Shown here: positions 17,693-26,319 of the stretch, one piece after another
Position numbering within the stretch: the stretch's first letter is position 1
Layout of the letters: each line of letters begins with the position of its first letter
Assembly (NCBI GenBank): GCA_964387495.1
Contig: CAYLXB010000001.1
Coordinates: 62,001 to 126,000 of the forward strand
Source: DSXF01 sp964387495
Lineage (GTDB): Bacteria; Chloroflexota; Anaerolineae; Anaerolineales; Villigracilaceae
Length of the DNA stretch: 64,000 nucleotides
Reading direction: 5' to 3'
Position numbers and translations under genes: made by a program
Notes under the pieces: generated by a model
What the model saw: the letters and a program-made list of their open reading frames with translations, nothing else
What the model was told of the DNA's origin: nothing
Database searches by the model: none

Positions 17693-18595
17693 ATGAACAA
17701 AGTTTACTGTCTTATTTTGACCATGCTTGCGCTGGCCTGCGTCATACCCGCCGGCCTCCAGCCAATCGTGCCCACCATGCCTGTCCAACAACCCGAACTT
17801 CAGACCGCTGTGGTTCAGACCCTGACAGCCCTTGCCATCCTAGATCCAACCCTGTCCACAGTGCAAATTACCCCAATTCCAACCGGGACATTCACACCAG
17901 GTTCCTCTCCATCCCCCAGCCCGTCCGCCACGCTGTCCTCAACACCGCCGGCAACCTTGACACCCATCCCCTACTTCTCCCCCACCTCCCAGGTGGTAAT
18001 GGTCAGTGTCTCTGTACCAACAAACTGCCGTTCCGGCCCCGGGAAAATTTACGATTACCGGGGTGCCCTGCTGGTTGGTGAAACCACAGAGGTGGTCGGC
18101 TGGGAAGGGCGGGGCGAACACTGGTACGTACGCAACCCGGACAGGCACGGCGATTTCTGCTGGCTGTGGGGGAAATATGCCACGTTGACAGGAAATGCCG
18201 GCATCCTGCCCGTGCTGACGCCGCCGCCCACGCCAACCCCGGCACCCAATTTTGACATCCTGTCCGCGCGGGTGGATCGCTGTGTGGGCTGGTACATTTC
18301 GGTCAAAGTCAAAAACACCGGAGGCATCGTATTTGAGTCGGTCAGCGTGAAGGTCAAGGACCTGGTACGGAATAAAACGGTTGGCAGCCCATTCTATAAC
18401 GGGTTTGAGATGTGGGACGGCTGTGTGGGGAGACCAACTGTCAGCAGCCTGGGAGAAGGGAAGATCGGCTATGTGCAAACGAACGATTTTTCCTACAACC
18501 CGGCCGGACACGACCTGGAAGTAACTGCCACCATGTGCAGCAAAAATGGCGGTCTGGGTTTATGCATCCGACGCAGCAGAATCATTCGACGCTAA
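17693..18595 (+). CDS. Secreted SH3-domain lipoprotein-like protein
   Basis: A 300-residue exported protein. The N-terminus is a short signal ending in LALAC, a near-lipobox that could give a lipoprotein. A Thr/Pro/Ser-rich linker (about residues 55-105) leads to a bacterial SH3 domain (VPTNCRSGPGKIYDYRGALLVGE...). A second PTPTP linker leads to a beta-rich C-terminal domain with paired cysteines. The ATG at 17693 follows AAGGAG at about 7 nt and is preferred to the in-frame ATG 21 nt upstream. SH3 domains of this sort bind cell-wall or surface polymers. A related SH3 lipoprotein lies at 48271-49257. Confidence 0.75.
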   Translation: MNKVYCLILTMLALACVIPAGLQPIVPTMPVQQPELQTAVVQTLTALAILDPTLSTVQITPIPTGTFTPGSSPSPSPSATLSSTPPATLTPIPYFSPTSQVVMVSVSVPTNCRSGPGKIYDYRGALLVGETTEVVGWEGRGEHWYVRNPDRHGDFCWLWGKYATLTGNAGILPVLTPPPTPTPAPNFDILSARVDRCVGWYISVKVKNTGGIVFESVSVKVKDLVRNKTVGSPFYNGFEMWDGCVGRPTVSSLGEGKIGYVQTNDFSYNPAGHDLEVTATMCSKNGGLGLCIRRSRIIRR

Positions 18596-18660
18596 TTCTG
18601 TACCGGAAAATCACAGACCATGACTTTTTCAAACCGATTGATTCTGGATTTAGGATCCAG

Positions 18661-18815
18661 GGTGAGGATAAGGCCAGCTCCTGTGCCACGTTGAAGTGCT
18701 CAAGTGCTACGCTCCAAAGTCCCTCGCGCAGCACCCTTGAAGGGCAAAGGGGAGCTTGTCGGAGTGTTCCTCCCTGCCCGCGTGTAACATCCTGTGGGCC
18801 GTGAAGTACCCTCAC
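18661..18815 (+). ncRNA. Possible structured RNA (long irregular hairpin)
   Basis: This sits in a 382-bp gap between genes. GGTGAGG (18661-18667) pairs with CCTCACC at 18809-18815. Inside are GGCC/GGCC, CACG/CGTG, ACGCTCC with GGAGTGT, TCCC with GGGGA, and an apical CCCTTGAAGGG. The result is a rod of short helices broken by bulges, about 155 nt, which recalls 6S RNA. A weak TTCAAA-17-TAGGAT promoter lies just upstream. Strand and identity are uncertain; it matches no RNA motif I know well. An 11-bp direct repeat, GATTTAGGATC, flanks the block. Confidence 0.25.
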
Positions 18816-18904
18816 CGCCGAAGAGTCTCCAAAATGGTTTCTGGTACTACTGGTTCCAATGTTTCCCGACTTTAACAGCACCTTGATTTAGGATCAATAC
18901 GCGC

Positions 18905-18933
18905 TTGAATCAAATGTCTAAATCCTGTACAAT
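18905..18933 (+). promoter_or_regulatory. Promoter of spoVS
   Basis: TTGAAT (18905-18910), a 17-nt spacer and TACAAT (18928-18933), 44 nt upstream of the spoVS ATG. GGGAGG lies before the start codon. Confidence 0.65.
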
Positions 18934-18977
18934 GAAATCAGGAACAGAGGCCCCTCTTTGAACCCGGGAGGTTCACC

Positions 18978-19238
18978 ATGGATATGATTAAAGTTTCTGC
19001 AAACTCCCGTACCTCTGCTGTCGCCGGGGCGATAGCGGGTGTATTTCGAGAGCATAAACATGCCGAAGTACAGGCCATCGGCGCGGGAGCCGTCAACCAG
19101 GCCATCAAGGCGCTGGTACTCGCGACCGGCTACCTGGCCGCAGATGGGATCGAAGTGGTATGTGTGCCTGAGTTCGTAGACGTCGAGATCGAAGATAAAG
19201 TCCGTACGGCCATCAAGCTGGTCATCACCACGCGTTAA
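18978..19238 (+). CDS. spoVS: Stage V sporulation protein S family (ALBA-like)
   Basis: An 86-residue protein matching SpoVS closely: IKVSANSRTSAVAGAIAGV at the N-terminus, then QAIGAGAVNQAIKALVLATGYLAADGI and a VPEFVDVEIEDKVRTAIKLVI end. The fold is ALBA-like and it probably binds nucleic acid. It is widespread in non-sporing bacteria such as Chloroflexi and Thermus, so it does not indicate sporulation here. It has its own promoter and a strong Shine-Dalgarno and appears monocistronic. Confidence 0.93.
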   Translation: MDMIKVSANSRTSAVAGAIAGVFREHKHAEVQAIGAGAVNQAIKALVLATGYLAADGIEVVCVPEFVDVEIEDKVRTAIKLVITTR

Positions 19239-19294
19239 GCCGTATCCGCATTGCAGCCCTATAAAGCAACCGTTAAAAACGCAGGCATTTTCAG

Positions 19295-19343
19295 ACCGTC
19301 GAGGTAAAATAGACAGGTCAAATCTACTTGCTGCCTCGACGGT
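19295..19343 (+). promoter_or_regulatory. Inverted repeat before the LTD protein gene
   Basis: A perfect 10-bp inverted repeat, ACCGTCGAGG (19295-19304) and CCTCGACGGT (19334-19343), brackets a TAAAAT box (19305-19310). Its right arm ends 9 nt before the ATG at 19353, over the likely ribosome-binding region. It could be an operator or an mRNA hairpin that controls translation. Confidence 0.45.
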
Positions 19344-19352
19344 GATGTTTTT

Positions 19353-21800
19353 ATGACGACGAACACAACGATACAAAAAAACATATTTCGCTGGATGACT
19401 GCCTGCCTGATGCTGGGAATGCTGGGCGGCGTCCTTTTGCCGCGCGGCTGGAGCGCTCCGGTCCAGGCTGCCCCGGCGGCACAGGAGGAAGTGGACCACA
19501 TCGTCATCAGCAAGTTCCGGGCCAGGGGGCCGGCCGGAGGCCATGATGAGTTCCTGGAATTATATAATCCAAAAGAGAACAGTGAGGATATCAGCGGGTG
19601 GGAAATCTGGTCCTGTCCTTCTGGAGGGGCAGAAGGTATAGTCGCGATAATCCCTGGTGATACCACCAACAAAACCATGCTTCCACGGCACCAGCACTAC
19701 TTGATCGTGAACGAGGATTTTTCGGATTCGGTCGTGTATGATCTCATGTATCCGAGCAGCGGATTTGCAGACGAAGGGGGCATTGCCCTGGTAGACCCAG
19801 ACGAGCCAGATCCCGTTGACCAAGTCGGGACCAGTAATGCCTCGGCCTGCAAGGAAGGCGCCGCCCTGGCGCCGCTGGCCGGGAACCGGGATCGAGCCTA
19901 CGAGCGCCTGCCGGGCGGTGTGAAGGGAAACGGAACGGATACGGATGACAACGCCTCCGATTTCGTCCTGATCAGTCCCAGCTTTTCGGATGTCGTCATC
20001 AATGAAGTTGCCTGGATGGGCACAGCCGCTTGGCCGACCGACGAATGGATCGAGTTATACAACTTTGGACGCGAGATTTCCCTGGATGGCTGGAGACTGG
20101 AGGCCGCGGACGGGGATCCCTCGATCCCCTTCACCGCTGAGGACAGCATCCCTGCCGGGGGGTATCTGCTGCTCGAACGCGGCGATGACAACGTAGTCAG
20201 TGATATCAACTTACCCAATGATTCCAGTGACAAAGTCAACGTCAAGATCTACAACAGCGGCGAGATGTCCGACGCGGGCGAAACACTGTACCTGCTCAAC
20301 CCCAGCCGGGCCGTGATCGACACGGTGAACGACGACGGCGGGCCCTGGCCGGCCGGATTGCTTTCCAATTTCGGCAGCATGGAACGCCGCCGCAACCCGG
20401 ACAATATCAGCGACGCGGCCTGGATCACCAACACGGGCGAGCGGGCCAATGGATTGGATGCCAAGGGGGAGCGCATTCGCGGTACGCCGGGGGACATGAA
20501 CTGGGCTTATGAGGTCACCCCCACACCATCCCCAACGCCGACGGCATCCAAGACCCCCAGCCCGACAGCCACGACCATCAGCCAGATGACCATCGTCATC
20601 AACGAAGTGGCCTGGGCAGGCACACGCGCCGCCAATGAGGATGAGTGGATCGAACTCTATAATCCCAACCCCAATCCGGTCAACCTGGCGGGCTGGAGAT
20701 TGTTCGGATCGGATGGCACGCCTTTCTTCACACTCTCCAAAACCATCCCGGGAAAGGGGTATTTCCTGCTTGAACGGGATGATGACAAAAATGTTGCAGA
20801 TATCCCTGCCGATCTTATCTATACCGGATCACTCTCCAATGATGGAGAAGTGCTGCGCCTGATCGCGCCCAACGGCACCATCGTTGACACAGCCAATAAT
20901 GACAACACGCTGGCCTGGAATGGGGGCGCCGCTTCTGGATATTATCCCTCCATGGAACGGCGCACCAAAATGGCCGACGGCCCTGCTTCCTGGATCACCA
21001 ATACCGGCGCGGTGAAGAACGGCAAAGACAGGCTGGGGAACAGCATCTATGGAACACCGCGCCAGCCCAACTGGGCGCTCAGCATCACGCCGACGGCATC
21101 CCGCACCCCCACCATCACGCCGACACGGACCGTCACGCGCACACCCACCCGCCCGCCCAACCTCACCCCCACGCCCATCCCGCGCGTGGTCATCAACGAA
21201 TTCGTTCCCCGCGCCGGCCATGACTGGAACAATGACGGTAAAGTGGATGTATATGACGAATATATCGAAATCTACAACGTGGGCGTGACAAACGTCAACA
21301 TTGCCGGCTGGAAACTGGATGATGAATCAAATCAAGGCTCCAACCCATACAGCCTTCCCGGCCAGACGCTCAAACCGGGTGACCGGGTGGTGTACTACGC
21401 CTCGACAACCGGCATCTCTCTTAGCGATGGCGGTGATACGGTGCGCCTGCTTAAGTCCAACGGGCAGGTATCCGACGCATACACCTACGGGGTGGTCAAA
21501 TATGCCGACCAGACCTGGTGCCGTCAGCCGGACGGCTTCATCCAGTGGAGCGATGCCTGCTACCCCTCGCCAGGCAATCCCAATACTACCGGAGCAACGC
21601 CCACCCCGATTGTCTACAAACCGTGGGAGGAAAAGCCGGCTCCCGCCTGCCTCATGCCGGATACCGTTCCGGATTTCATCGCCCAGGCAGAATGCGGCGC
21701 GCCGGGCATGAATATCTGGAGGCTGACATATTGGGACCGCCTGGAAGGCGAGATCTGGTTATACACCAGCTCAGCCCGCCAACCGGCAATCTTCCGCTAA
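19353..21800 (+). CDS. Secreted multi-lamin-tail-domain (LTD) protein
   Basis: An 815-residue exported protein. A signal peptide (about residues 1-40, ending APVQAAPA) is followed by four lamin-tail-like domains. They start near residues 47, 212, 411 and 609 and share the pattern VINE(V/F)..., DEWIELYN, ISLDGWRL and LLLERG. Thr/Pro-rich linkers (about 387-408 and 580-607) separate the later domains. Repeats 2 and 3 are most alike, which indicates internal duplication. LTD modules occur in surface-bound or nuclease-linked proteins; no nuclease domain is present here. It probably acts as a surface adhesive or scaffold protein, which is inference. Confidence 0.85.
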   Translation: MTTNTTIQKNIFRWMTACLMLGMLGGVLLPRGWSAPVQAAPAAQEEVDHIVISKFRARGPAGGHDEFLELYNPKENSEDISGWEIWSCPSGGAEGIVAIIPGDTTNKTMLPRHQHYLIVNEDFSDSVVYDLMYPSSGFADEGGIALVDPDEPDPVDQVGTSNASACKEGAALAPLAGNRDRAYERLPGGVKGNGTDTDDNASDFVLISPSFSDVVINEVAWMGTAAWPTDEWIELYNFGREISLDGWRLEAADGDPSIPFTAEDSIPAGGYLLLERGDDNVVSDINLPNDSSDKVNVKIYNSGEMSDAGETLYLLNPSRAVIDTVNDDGGPWPAGLLSNFGSMERRRNPDNISDAAWITNTGERANGLDAKGERIRGTPGDMNWAYEVTPTPSPTPTASKTPSPTATTISQMTIVINEVAWAGTRAANEDEWIELYNPNPNPVNLAGWRLFGSDGTPFFTLSKTIPGKGYFLLERDDDKNVADIPADLIYTGSLSNDGEVLRLIAPNGTIVDTANNDNTLAWNGGAASGYYPSMERRTKMADGPASWITNTGAVKNGKDRLGNSIYGTPRQPNWALSITPTASRTPTITPTRTVTRTPTRPPNLTPTPIPRVVINEFVPRAGHDWNNDGKVDVYDEYIEIYNVGVTNVNIAGWKLDDESNQGSNPYSLPGQTLKPGDRVVYYASTTGISLSDGGDTVRLLKSNGQVSDAYTYGVVKYADQTWCRQPDGFIQWSDACYPSPGNPNTTGATPTPIVYKPWEEKPAPACLMPDTVPDFIAQAECGAPGMNIWRLTYWDRLEGEIWLYTSSARQPAIFR

Positions 21801-21817
21801 CCCTCGAAACAGCGCAT

Positions 21818-21843
21818 CGCCCCATCCGCTTCAGGACGGGGCG
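21818..21843. terminator. Hairpin between convergent genes
   Basis: CGCCCCaTCC and GGAcGGGGCG form a 9-bp stem with one mismatch around a 6-nt loop. It lies between the LTD gene and the convergent ABC permease. No clear T-run follows, so terminator function is probable from position rather than certain. Confidence 0.45.
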
Positions 21844-21910
21844 CTGTTATGGGTCATAGCCGACAGCCTGCCATAGCAATCACCACCCCGGGGCGGAAAA
21901 ATCTTTCCTC

Positions 21911-23086
21911 TCAACTGCCGGCCATCATCTGTGTCTTTTGGAACAACCAGACCCCGATGCCAAAATACAGGGCGGAGAGCAAGGTCAGGGCAGCCAGTTC
22001 AAAAGCCACATCCTGAAAACTTGCACCCAGCGTAAAAACCTTGTTCAGCGCCACCACGGCATGGGTCGGAGGGAGCAAATCTGGCAGGGCAAAACCGCGA
22101 TCTCCGAGTCTGAACAGGGTCAAGCGCGGCAGGGGAAAGGCTGCACCAGTCAAAAACATCAGAAGGCCAAGCGGGAAATTGGCAATCACGAAGGCCTGTG
22201 AGACGGTCTTCGAGAAGCAGGCCACGATCAACCCGACACCGATGATGGACAGGCTGGTTAGAACGGTCACCAGCACCGCCAGCCAGAGCGAACCCTGGCT
22301 GCGGAATCCAAAACCGATTGCTGTGGCAAAAGTCAGCAAAACTGACATGACCGAGACCAGGCCCAGCCAGAGCGATGTCCCGCCCAGGTAATCGAAAGCG
22401 GTCAGCGGCGTCAGGCACAGGCGGCGCAAAGTACCCGATTCGATATCCCGCGCCGGGGTCATGGCCGCCTGGAAAACCATCAACACCACGGCCAGGATTA
22501 ATAGACCAGGAACATAGTTCTCGAACTCGGTGCGCGCGGCCGAAGCACCCAGCGGGATTTCCACCAGCTCCACCGGGCGCGGGGCGGCGGTGAAATCCTG
22601 AGTATAAGCATCGGAGGCCGTCATTGCCATGACAGCCGCCATTGTGTAATATGGGTTGGTTAGATCACCAATGAAGGTCAATTCCGTGCTGGCAGCCTGG
22701 TCTCCGGAACGAAAAGCGGCCAGTTGAGCCGAGAAATCAGGGGGGATTATTACCAATGCGGCAGCAGCCCGATCGCGCAGTTTTTGTTCGGCCTCAGGGC
22801 GCCCGCTCACCAGAGTCACTTTCAAGAGGGGGCTGCCGTTCTGGTATGACATACTGCGCAGGCTTTTCACGATAGCGTTGCCGGCGGCCAAACGTGTACC
22901 ATCCGCCATGCTCACTGGTCTATCCTGATTGATGACCAACACACCGTAAGAGGTCGTTCCGGTGCCGCCTGTCATCAGCCAATAGATGAATACGAACAGG
23001 GGTGCAAACGCCACACTCAGGCAAATGACCCACAAATCACGCTTCTGTTCGCGAACACTCTTAATAAAAACCTGCCAGAGTCTCAT
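21911..23086 (-). CDS. ABC-2 type transporter permease
   Basis: A 391-residue permease with one N-terminal helix (residues 20-40), a large extracytoplasmic domain (about 45-190) and a cluster of five or six C-terminal helices. This is the layout of ABC-2 exporters of the YhgE/YbhR type. The motif LTPLTAFDYLGGTSLW lies in the coupling region. It overlaps the ATPase gene by 4 nt. It is the last gene of a tetR-led operon. The cargo is unknown; drug or lipid export is the usual role. Confidence 0.87.
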   Translation of the reverse strand: MRLWQVFIKSVREQKRDLWVICLSVAFAPLFVFIYWLMTGGTGTTSYGVLVINQDRPVSMADGTRLAAGNAIVKSLRSMSYQNGSPLLKVTLVSGRPEAEQKLRDRAAAALVIIPPDFSAQLAAFRSGDQAASTELTFIGDLTNPYYTMAAVMAMTASDAYTQDFTAAPRPVELVEIPLGASAARTEFENYVPGLLILAVVLMVFQAAMTPARDIESGTLRRLCLTPLTAFDYLGGTSLWLGLVSVMSVLLTFATAIGFGFRSQGSLWLAVLVTVLTSLSIIGVGLIVACFSKTVSQAFVIANFPLGLLMFLTGAAFPLPRLTLFRLGDRGFALPDLLPPTHAVVALNKVFTLGASFQDVAFELAALTLLSALYFGIGVWLFQKTQMMAGS

Positions 23087-24036
23087 TCGCGCAGCCTCCT
23101 GCCGGTCAGCGAGAGAAATACATCTTCGAGCGAGTTGGCACGCAGGCGAACATCTGAGGCCTGCACACCCGCAGCCCGCAGCGCAGTCAGCAGTTCAGGC
23201 AAACGCTCAATCAGACCGCGGCCGCGCAATGTCAGGGTGTGGTTGACAACGGACACATCAGCAAAGAATCGGCCTGCAACGCTGGCAGCAGGCTCGATAT
23301 CCACAGAAGGAACAGATGAAGATCGTGAAAAATCCATCTCCAACACATCGCCTTCCCCAACAGTCCGCTTGAGCGCAGCAGGTGTGTCCACCACCAGCAG
23401 GTGTCCACGGTCAATGATGGCCACCCGATCGGCCAGGCGGTCGGCTTCGTCCATGTTATGGGTGGTCAGGATGATGGTCTTCCGCCGGGCCAGTGAACGG
23501 ATATAGTCACGCACCAGCACCCGGCTCTGCGGATCCAGGCCGGCCTCGGGTTCGTCGAGGACGAGAATTTCCGGGTCATGAACAAGCGCCAGAGCCAGAT
23601 TCAGCCGCCGCTTCATCCCACCAGAGAGTCTTCCGGCAAGCTGATCACCCCTGCCGGACAGGCCAAGCACTTCAAGCAGAAAGCCTCCGTGTTGGCGGGC
23701 AGCGGTGGAGGAAGTGCCATAGAGGCTGCCAACAAACTCAAGTTGCTCCAGGCAGGTGAGTTTTTCCCAGAGGATGGTCTCCTGCGGGCAAACGCCAACC
23801 CAGGAACGCACTCCAGGAGCATCCCCGTGAACAGGTTGGGCGTGGATAAGGACACGCCCAGCATCCGGTTTGAGCAGGCCGCACATCATCGAGATGGAAG
23901 TGGTCTTGCCCGCGCCATTGGGTCCGAGAAAGCCCAAGATCTCGCCAGCATGGACCTCGAGCGAGAGGTCTTCCACAGCTGTGAGCGTGCCGTAATGTTT
24001 GGTCAGGCCTTCAGCCTGGAGGACAATTGTTGGCAT
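23083..24036 (-). CDS. ABC transporter ATP-binding protein
   Basis: A 317-residue ATPase with Walker A GPNGAGKTTS (about residues 38-47), signature LSGGMKRRLNLALAL, Walker B LVLDEPEAGLDPQ and H-loop TTHNMDEADRLADR. The roughly 90-residue C-terminal tail is typical of drug-exporter ATPases of the DrrA/CcmA group. It pairs with the permease that overlaps it by 4 nt. It is controlled, with its operon, by the TetR gene at the 5' end. Confidence 0.92.
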   Translation of the reverse strand: MPTIVLQAEGLTKHYGTLTAVEDLSLEVHAGEILGFLGPNGAGKTTSISMMCGLLKPDAGRVLIHAQPVHGDAPGVRSWVGVCPQETILWEKLTCLEQLEFVGSLYGTSSTAARQHGGFLLEVLGLSGRGDQLAGRLSGGMKRRLNLALALVHDPEILVLDEPEAGLDPQSRVLVRDYIRSLARRKTIILTTHNMDEADRLADRVAIIDRGHLLVVDTPAALKRTVGEGDVLEMDFSRSSSVPSVDIEPAASVAGRFFADVSVVNHTLTLRGRGLIERLPELLTALRAAGVQASDVRLRANSLEDVFLSLTGRRLRE

Positions 24037-24075
24037 ATGATCCTTACACAGGTGATACGGGTGAACAGGCTCTTG

Positions 24076-24627
24076 TTACCGCACCAACAGAACGATCAGA
24101 AAAACAGTGAGGAGAAAGGTCCATACCCAGGCCCAGCCGCCCGCATCTGATGGGCCGCTGCCAGGCCCCAGCGGATGGAAACGCATCAGGGGCAGGTCGG
24201 AACTTTTCTGCATCAGGTCCTCATCACTGATGCGCCATGGGTTATAGCCCTCAAAGAAGCCTGCAAATCCGGCATTCTGCAATATCCGGCGAACAATGAG
24301 ACAGCGGTCATCAAGAGCAGCAACTTCCTCCACCCGGGCATAGAGACATCCGCCCGGCAGGATCAACTCCACTTCCGGGTTGGCAAGCAGATTCTTATAC
24401 CAGTCTGAGGTTTTACGCCCCCCTGAGATGCAGTAGACCTTGCCCTTATAGATGGCATAGTTGACCGGGGTGAGCCGCACTTTGCCGGTCCTGCGGCCGA
24501 TGACCCTCATAACCATGATATAGCCGGTGAGTGGATTACCGAAGAAAGGTCCCAAGCCGAGGCGAAACATGGGCACCATGAAGAATTTGTTGAGGAACCA
24601 AAAGATACGACGCATGAGGTGGGGCAT
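24076..24627 (-). CDS. DUF385-like (deazaflavin/F420-type) reductase with C-terminal membrane helix
   Basis: A 183-residue protein with the split-barrel pattern of nitroreductase/deazaflavin-dependent reductases: RVIGRRTGKVRLTPVNYAIYKGKVYCISGG followed by DWYKNLLANPEVELIL. A hydrophobic C-terminal helix (about 165-182) would tether it to the membrane, which is unusual for the family. AGGAG lies 6 nt before the ATG. It sits between tetR and the ABC genes, so it belongs to the same regulon. F420, heme or flavin use cannot be decided, and no F420 biosynthesis genes are in the window. Confidence 0.75.
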   Translation of the reverse strand: MPHLMRRIFWFLNKFFMVPMFRLGLGPFFGNPLTGYIMVMRVIGRRTGKVRLTPVNYAIYKGKVYCISGGRKTSDWYKNLLANPEVELILPGGCLYARVEEVAALDDRCLIVRRILQNAGFAGFFEGYNPWRISDEDLMQKSSDLPLMRFHPLGPGSGPSDAGGWAWVWTFLLTVFLIVLLVR

Positions 24628-24639
24628 AAGAAACTCCTG

Positions 24640-25338
24640 TTATGATCTGGAAATTCCGTTCATCACAAGGTCCACCAACGCCTTGATCACTCGCTCCACT
24701 GGCATGGACTCATCGGTGGCCTGAAAATAGTTATTGAGATAGGGGAGCAATTGCGAGTCGCCGGCGGTAATGGTCAGCAGGTTGACCACACGAGCCGCAG
24801 CCTCCACATCCAGATCAGGACGCAGTTCACCACGTTGTGCTGCAGCGGCAAGCAAATCCTGCATCAGCTCCCGCATTGCCGCTGCCACCGGATGAACAAC
24901 TTTCTCTGCCATCTGCGGATCACCCTGGTAGGCTGCCCGCCCAAAGAAATGGATAAAACCCGGCTGGGCTTGACTCCATTCCAGGCCATAGGTCAGATAG
25001 GTGGTCAGTGCTTCCCGCAGCGGCATCTCGAGCAGGTACGGCCGTGACAGGGCAAACAGATCAGTCATCATGCGAACGCCCAATTCCACGGTGAAGGCAA
25101 GCAGGTTTTCACGGCTGCCAAAATACTGGTAAAGCGAGCCAATCGAGACCCCGGCGAGGCCGGCAACACGCTTGATGTTCAGTTCGGCCGGTCCATGTTC
25201 GGCAGACTCGTCCAGAATGGCCTGCAGAACAGCTTGCTGGCGCTGTGGGTCCAAGCGGCGGAAGGTGCGTGTCACGAGTCCCTGCTGTTCCAGCTGCAGG
25301 ATGTGTGCATGAAGTTGCGTCCAGTCTGAAGTGAGCAT
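24640..25338 (-). CDS. TetR family transcriptional regulator
   Basis: A 232-residue regulator. The N-terminal helix-turn-helix spans about residues 30-75 (AGLAGVSIGSLYQYFGSRENLLAF), and a ligand-binding helical domain follows. It is the first gene of the operon tetR-reductase-ABC ATPase-ABC permease. Three palindromic half-sites overlap its own promoter, so autorepression and control of the exporter are expected. The ligand is likely a substrate of the exporter. The operator starts directly at the ATG. Confidence 0.92.
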   Translation of the reverse strand: MLTSDWTQLHAHILQLEQQGLVTRTFRRLDPQRQQAVLQAILDESAEHGPAELNIKRVAGLAGVSIGSLYQYFGSRENLLAFTVELGVRMMTDLFALSRPYLLEMPLREALTTYLTYGLEWSQAQPGFIHFFGRAAYQGDPQMAEKVVHPVAAAMRELMQDLLAAAAQRGELRPDLDVEAAARVVNLLTITAGDSQLLPYLNNYFQATDESMPVERVIKALVDLVMNGISRS

Positions 25339-25386
25339 ATATGAACCTATAATTCATATTATATGAACTTAAAGTTCTTTTGTCAA
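25339..25386 (-). promoter_or_regulatory. Consensus promoter with embedded TetR operators
   Basis: TTGACA (25386-25381) and TATAAT (25363-25358) are 17 nt apart, a perfect sigma-70 consensus. Over the -10 lies the 15-bp palindrome TTCATATTATATGAA (25353-25367). An ATATGAA half-site at 25339-25345 pairs with TTCATAT at 25353-25359. A 13-bp palindrome GAACTTAAAGTTC (25365-25377) fills the spacer. Binding at any of these would block RNA polymerase. Confidence 0.8.
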
Positions 25387-25403
25387 GAGCAAATAAAACA
25401 AAA

Positions 25404-25429
25404 CGGAGACGACCAGTAGCTCGTCTCCG
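25404..25429 (-). terminator. Terminator after the DUF1684 gene
   Basis: A perfect 9-bp stem (25404-25412 with 25421-25429) with an 8-nt loop is followed on the minus strand by a T-rich tract (TTTTGTTTTATTT). It ends the DUF1684 transcript before the divergent-looking tetR promoter region begins. Confidence 0.8.
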
Positions 25430-25455
25430 CGTTATTTCATGTGAAATCGGCGCTG

Positions 25456-26283
25456 TCAGTGACCGCCCGGGTATTTTTTCTCCCCTGCGTCAATGCGAAC
25501 CGGAAGCCAGTTTTGTTGGGTCGCCAGGCCGCACGTGGCATAAACCGTATAACCGCAAGGCATATTGAAAGCGCGATTGAAATCCACGGTCACCCTGCCA
25601 TCCTTGGGCATATCGGTCATCAAGTAACGCCCACCCGCATAGGTGGTATCAGCATTGGTGCGGTCACGAAAAGCAATAAACAAGCCCTCACTACCATCTT
25701 CAGCATCCAGGCGATATTTCTGCCCCTGGAAGGTAAAAGTAATATACCCCAGCATCTTCCGGTCACTGATTTCACCAATAATATCTTCCTGCTGGACGAT
25801 CTTGAAGGGCGCATACCCCTCGTATTCCGCCTGGATACAGTATTCCGGTTTATATGGATAGAAGTCCAGGCCAGTGAATTCTTTGCACCGCGGGCTTTCC
25901 TTATCCCACAAGCGAATCAGTGTACTGCTGCCGCGCAGTAATACCACGAAAACAAAACGACCCATTTCAAGGAAGTCAGGAGCATTCTTTTGATCATCCA
26001 GTAACGGGCGGGAAGGAACTTTTCCGCCATTACAGGCCATTGTGATACCCGGCGCAACAGTTACCGTAACGGCGCCATCCACAAAGTGGAACGTTCCTGC
26101 GCGAACTGGAGCACCGGCCGGCAAAACAAAGTCATTGGATGAAGCGCTGCCAAAGGTATTATCACCCGGCTTCAGCCAGTACAAGGCGGCTAAATTAAGC
26201 CAACTTCTTTCGCTGTTCTGCAGGCGTTCGGCGCGTTCTTCCTGCCACTTCTTGAGGTCTGCTTCCAATTCTTGGGGTCCCAT
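25456..26283 (-). CDS. DUF1684 domain-containing protein
   Basis: A 275-residue DUF1684 protein. Family marks are RSWLNLAALYWLKPGDNTFGS at the N-terminus, YRLDAEDGSEGLFIAFRDRTNADTTYAGGRYL and VTVDFNRAFNMPCGYTVYATC near the end. No catalytic function is established for the family. The ATG at 26283 lies 7 nt after a TATAGT box, has no Shine-Dalgarno, and gives the usual family start, so a leaderless mRNA is likely. The in-frame codon 54 nt upstream would lie in the promoter. Monocistronic. Confidence 0.85.
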   Translation of the reverse strand: MGPQELEADLKKWQEERAERLQNSERSWLNLAALYWLKPGDNTFGSASSNDFVLPAGAPVRAGTFHFVDGAVTVTVAPGITMACNGGKVPSRPLLDDQKNAPDFLEMGRFVFVVLLRGSSTLIRLWDKESPRCKEFTGLDFYPYKPEYCIQAEYEGYAPFKIVQQEDIIGEISDRKMLGYITFTFQGQKYRLDAEDGSEGLFIAFRDRTNADTTYAGGRYLMTDMPKDGRVTVDFNRAFNMPCGYTVYATCGLATQQNWLPVRIDAGEKKYPGGH

Positions 26284-26290
26284 GGGCGCA

Positions 26291-26319
26291 ACTATACAGC
26301 ACTTTTTCTGTTTTGGCAA
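26291..26319 (-). promoter_or_regulatory. Promoter of the DUF1684 gene
   Basis: TTGCCA (26319-26314), a 17-nt spacer and TATAGT (26296-26291). Only 7 nt lie between the -10 and the ATG, so transcription should begin at or next to the start codon. Confidence 0.65.

Noticed and set aside
18646..18900. Mobile element bounded by GATTTAGGATC repeats
   Set aside because: There are no terminal inverted repeats and no transposase; 11-bp repeats alone do not support an insertion.
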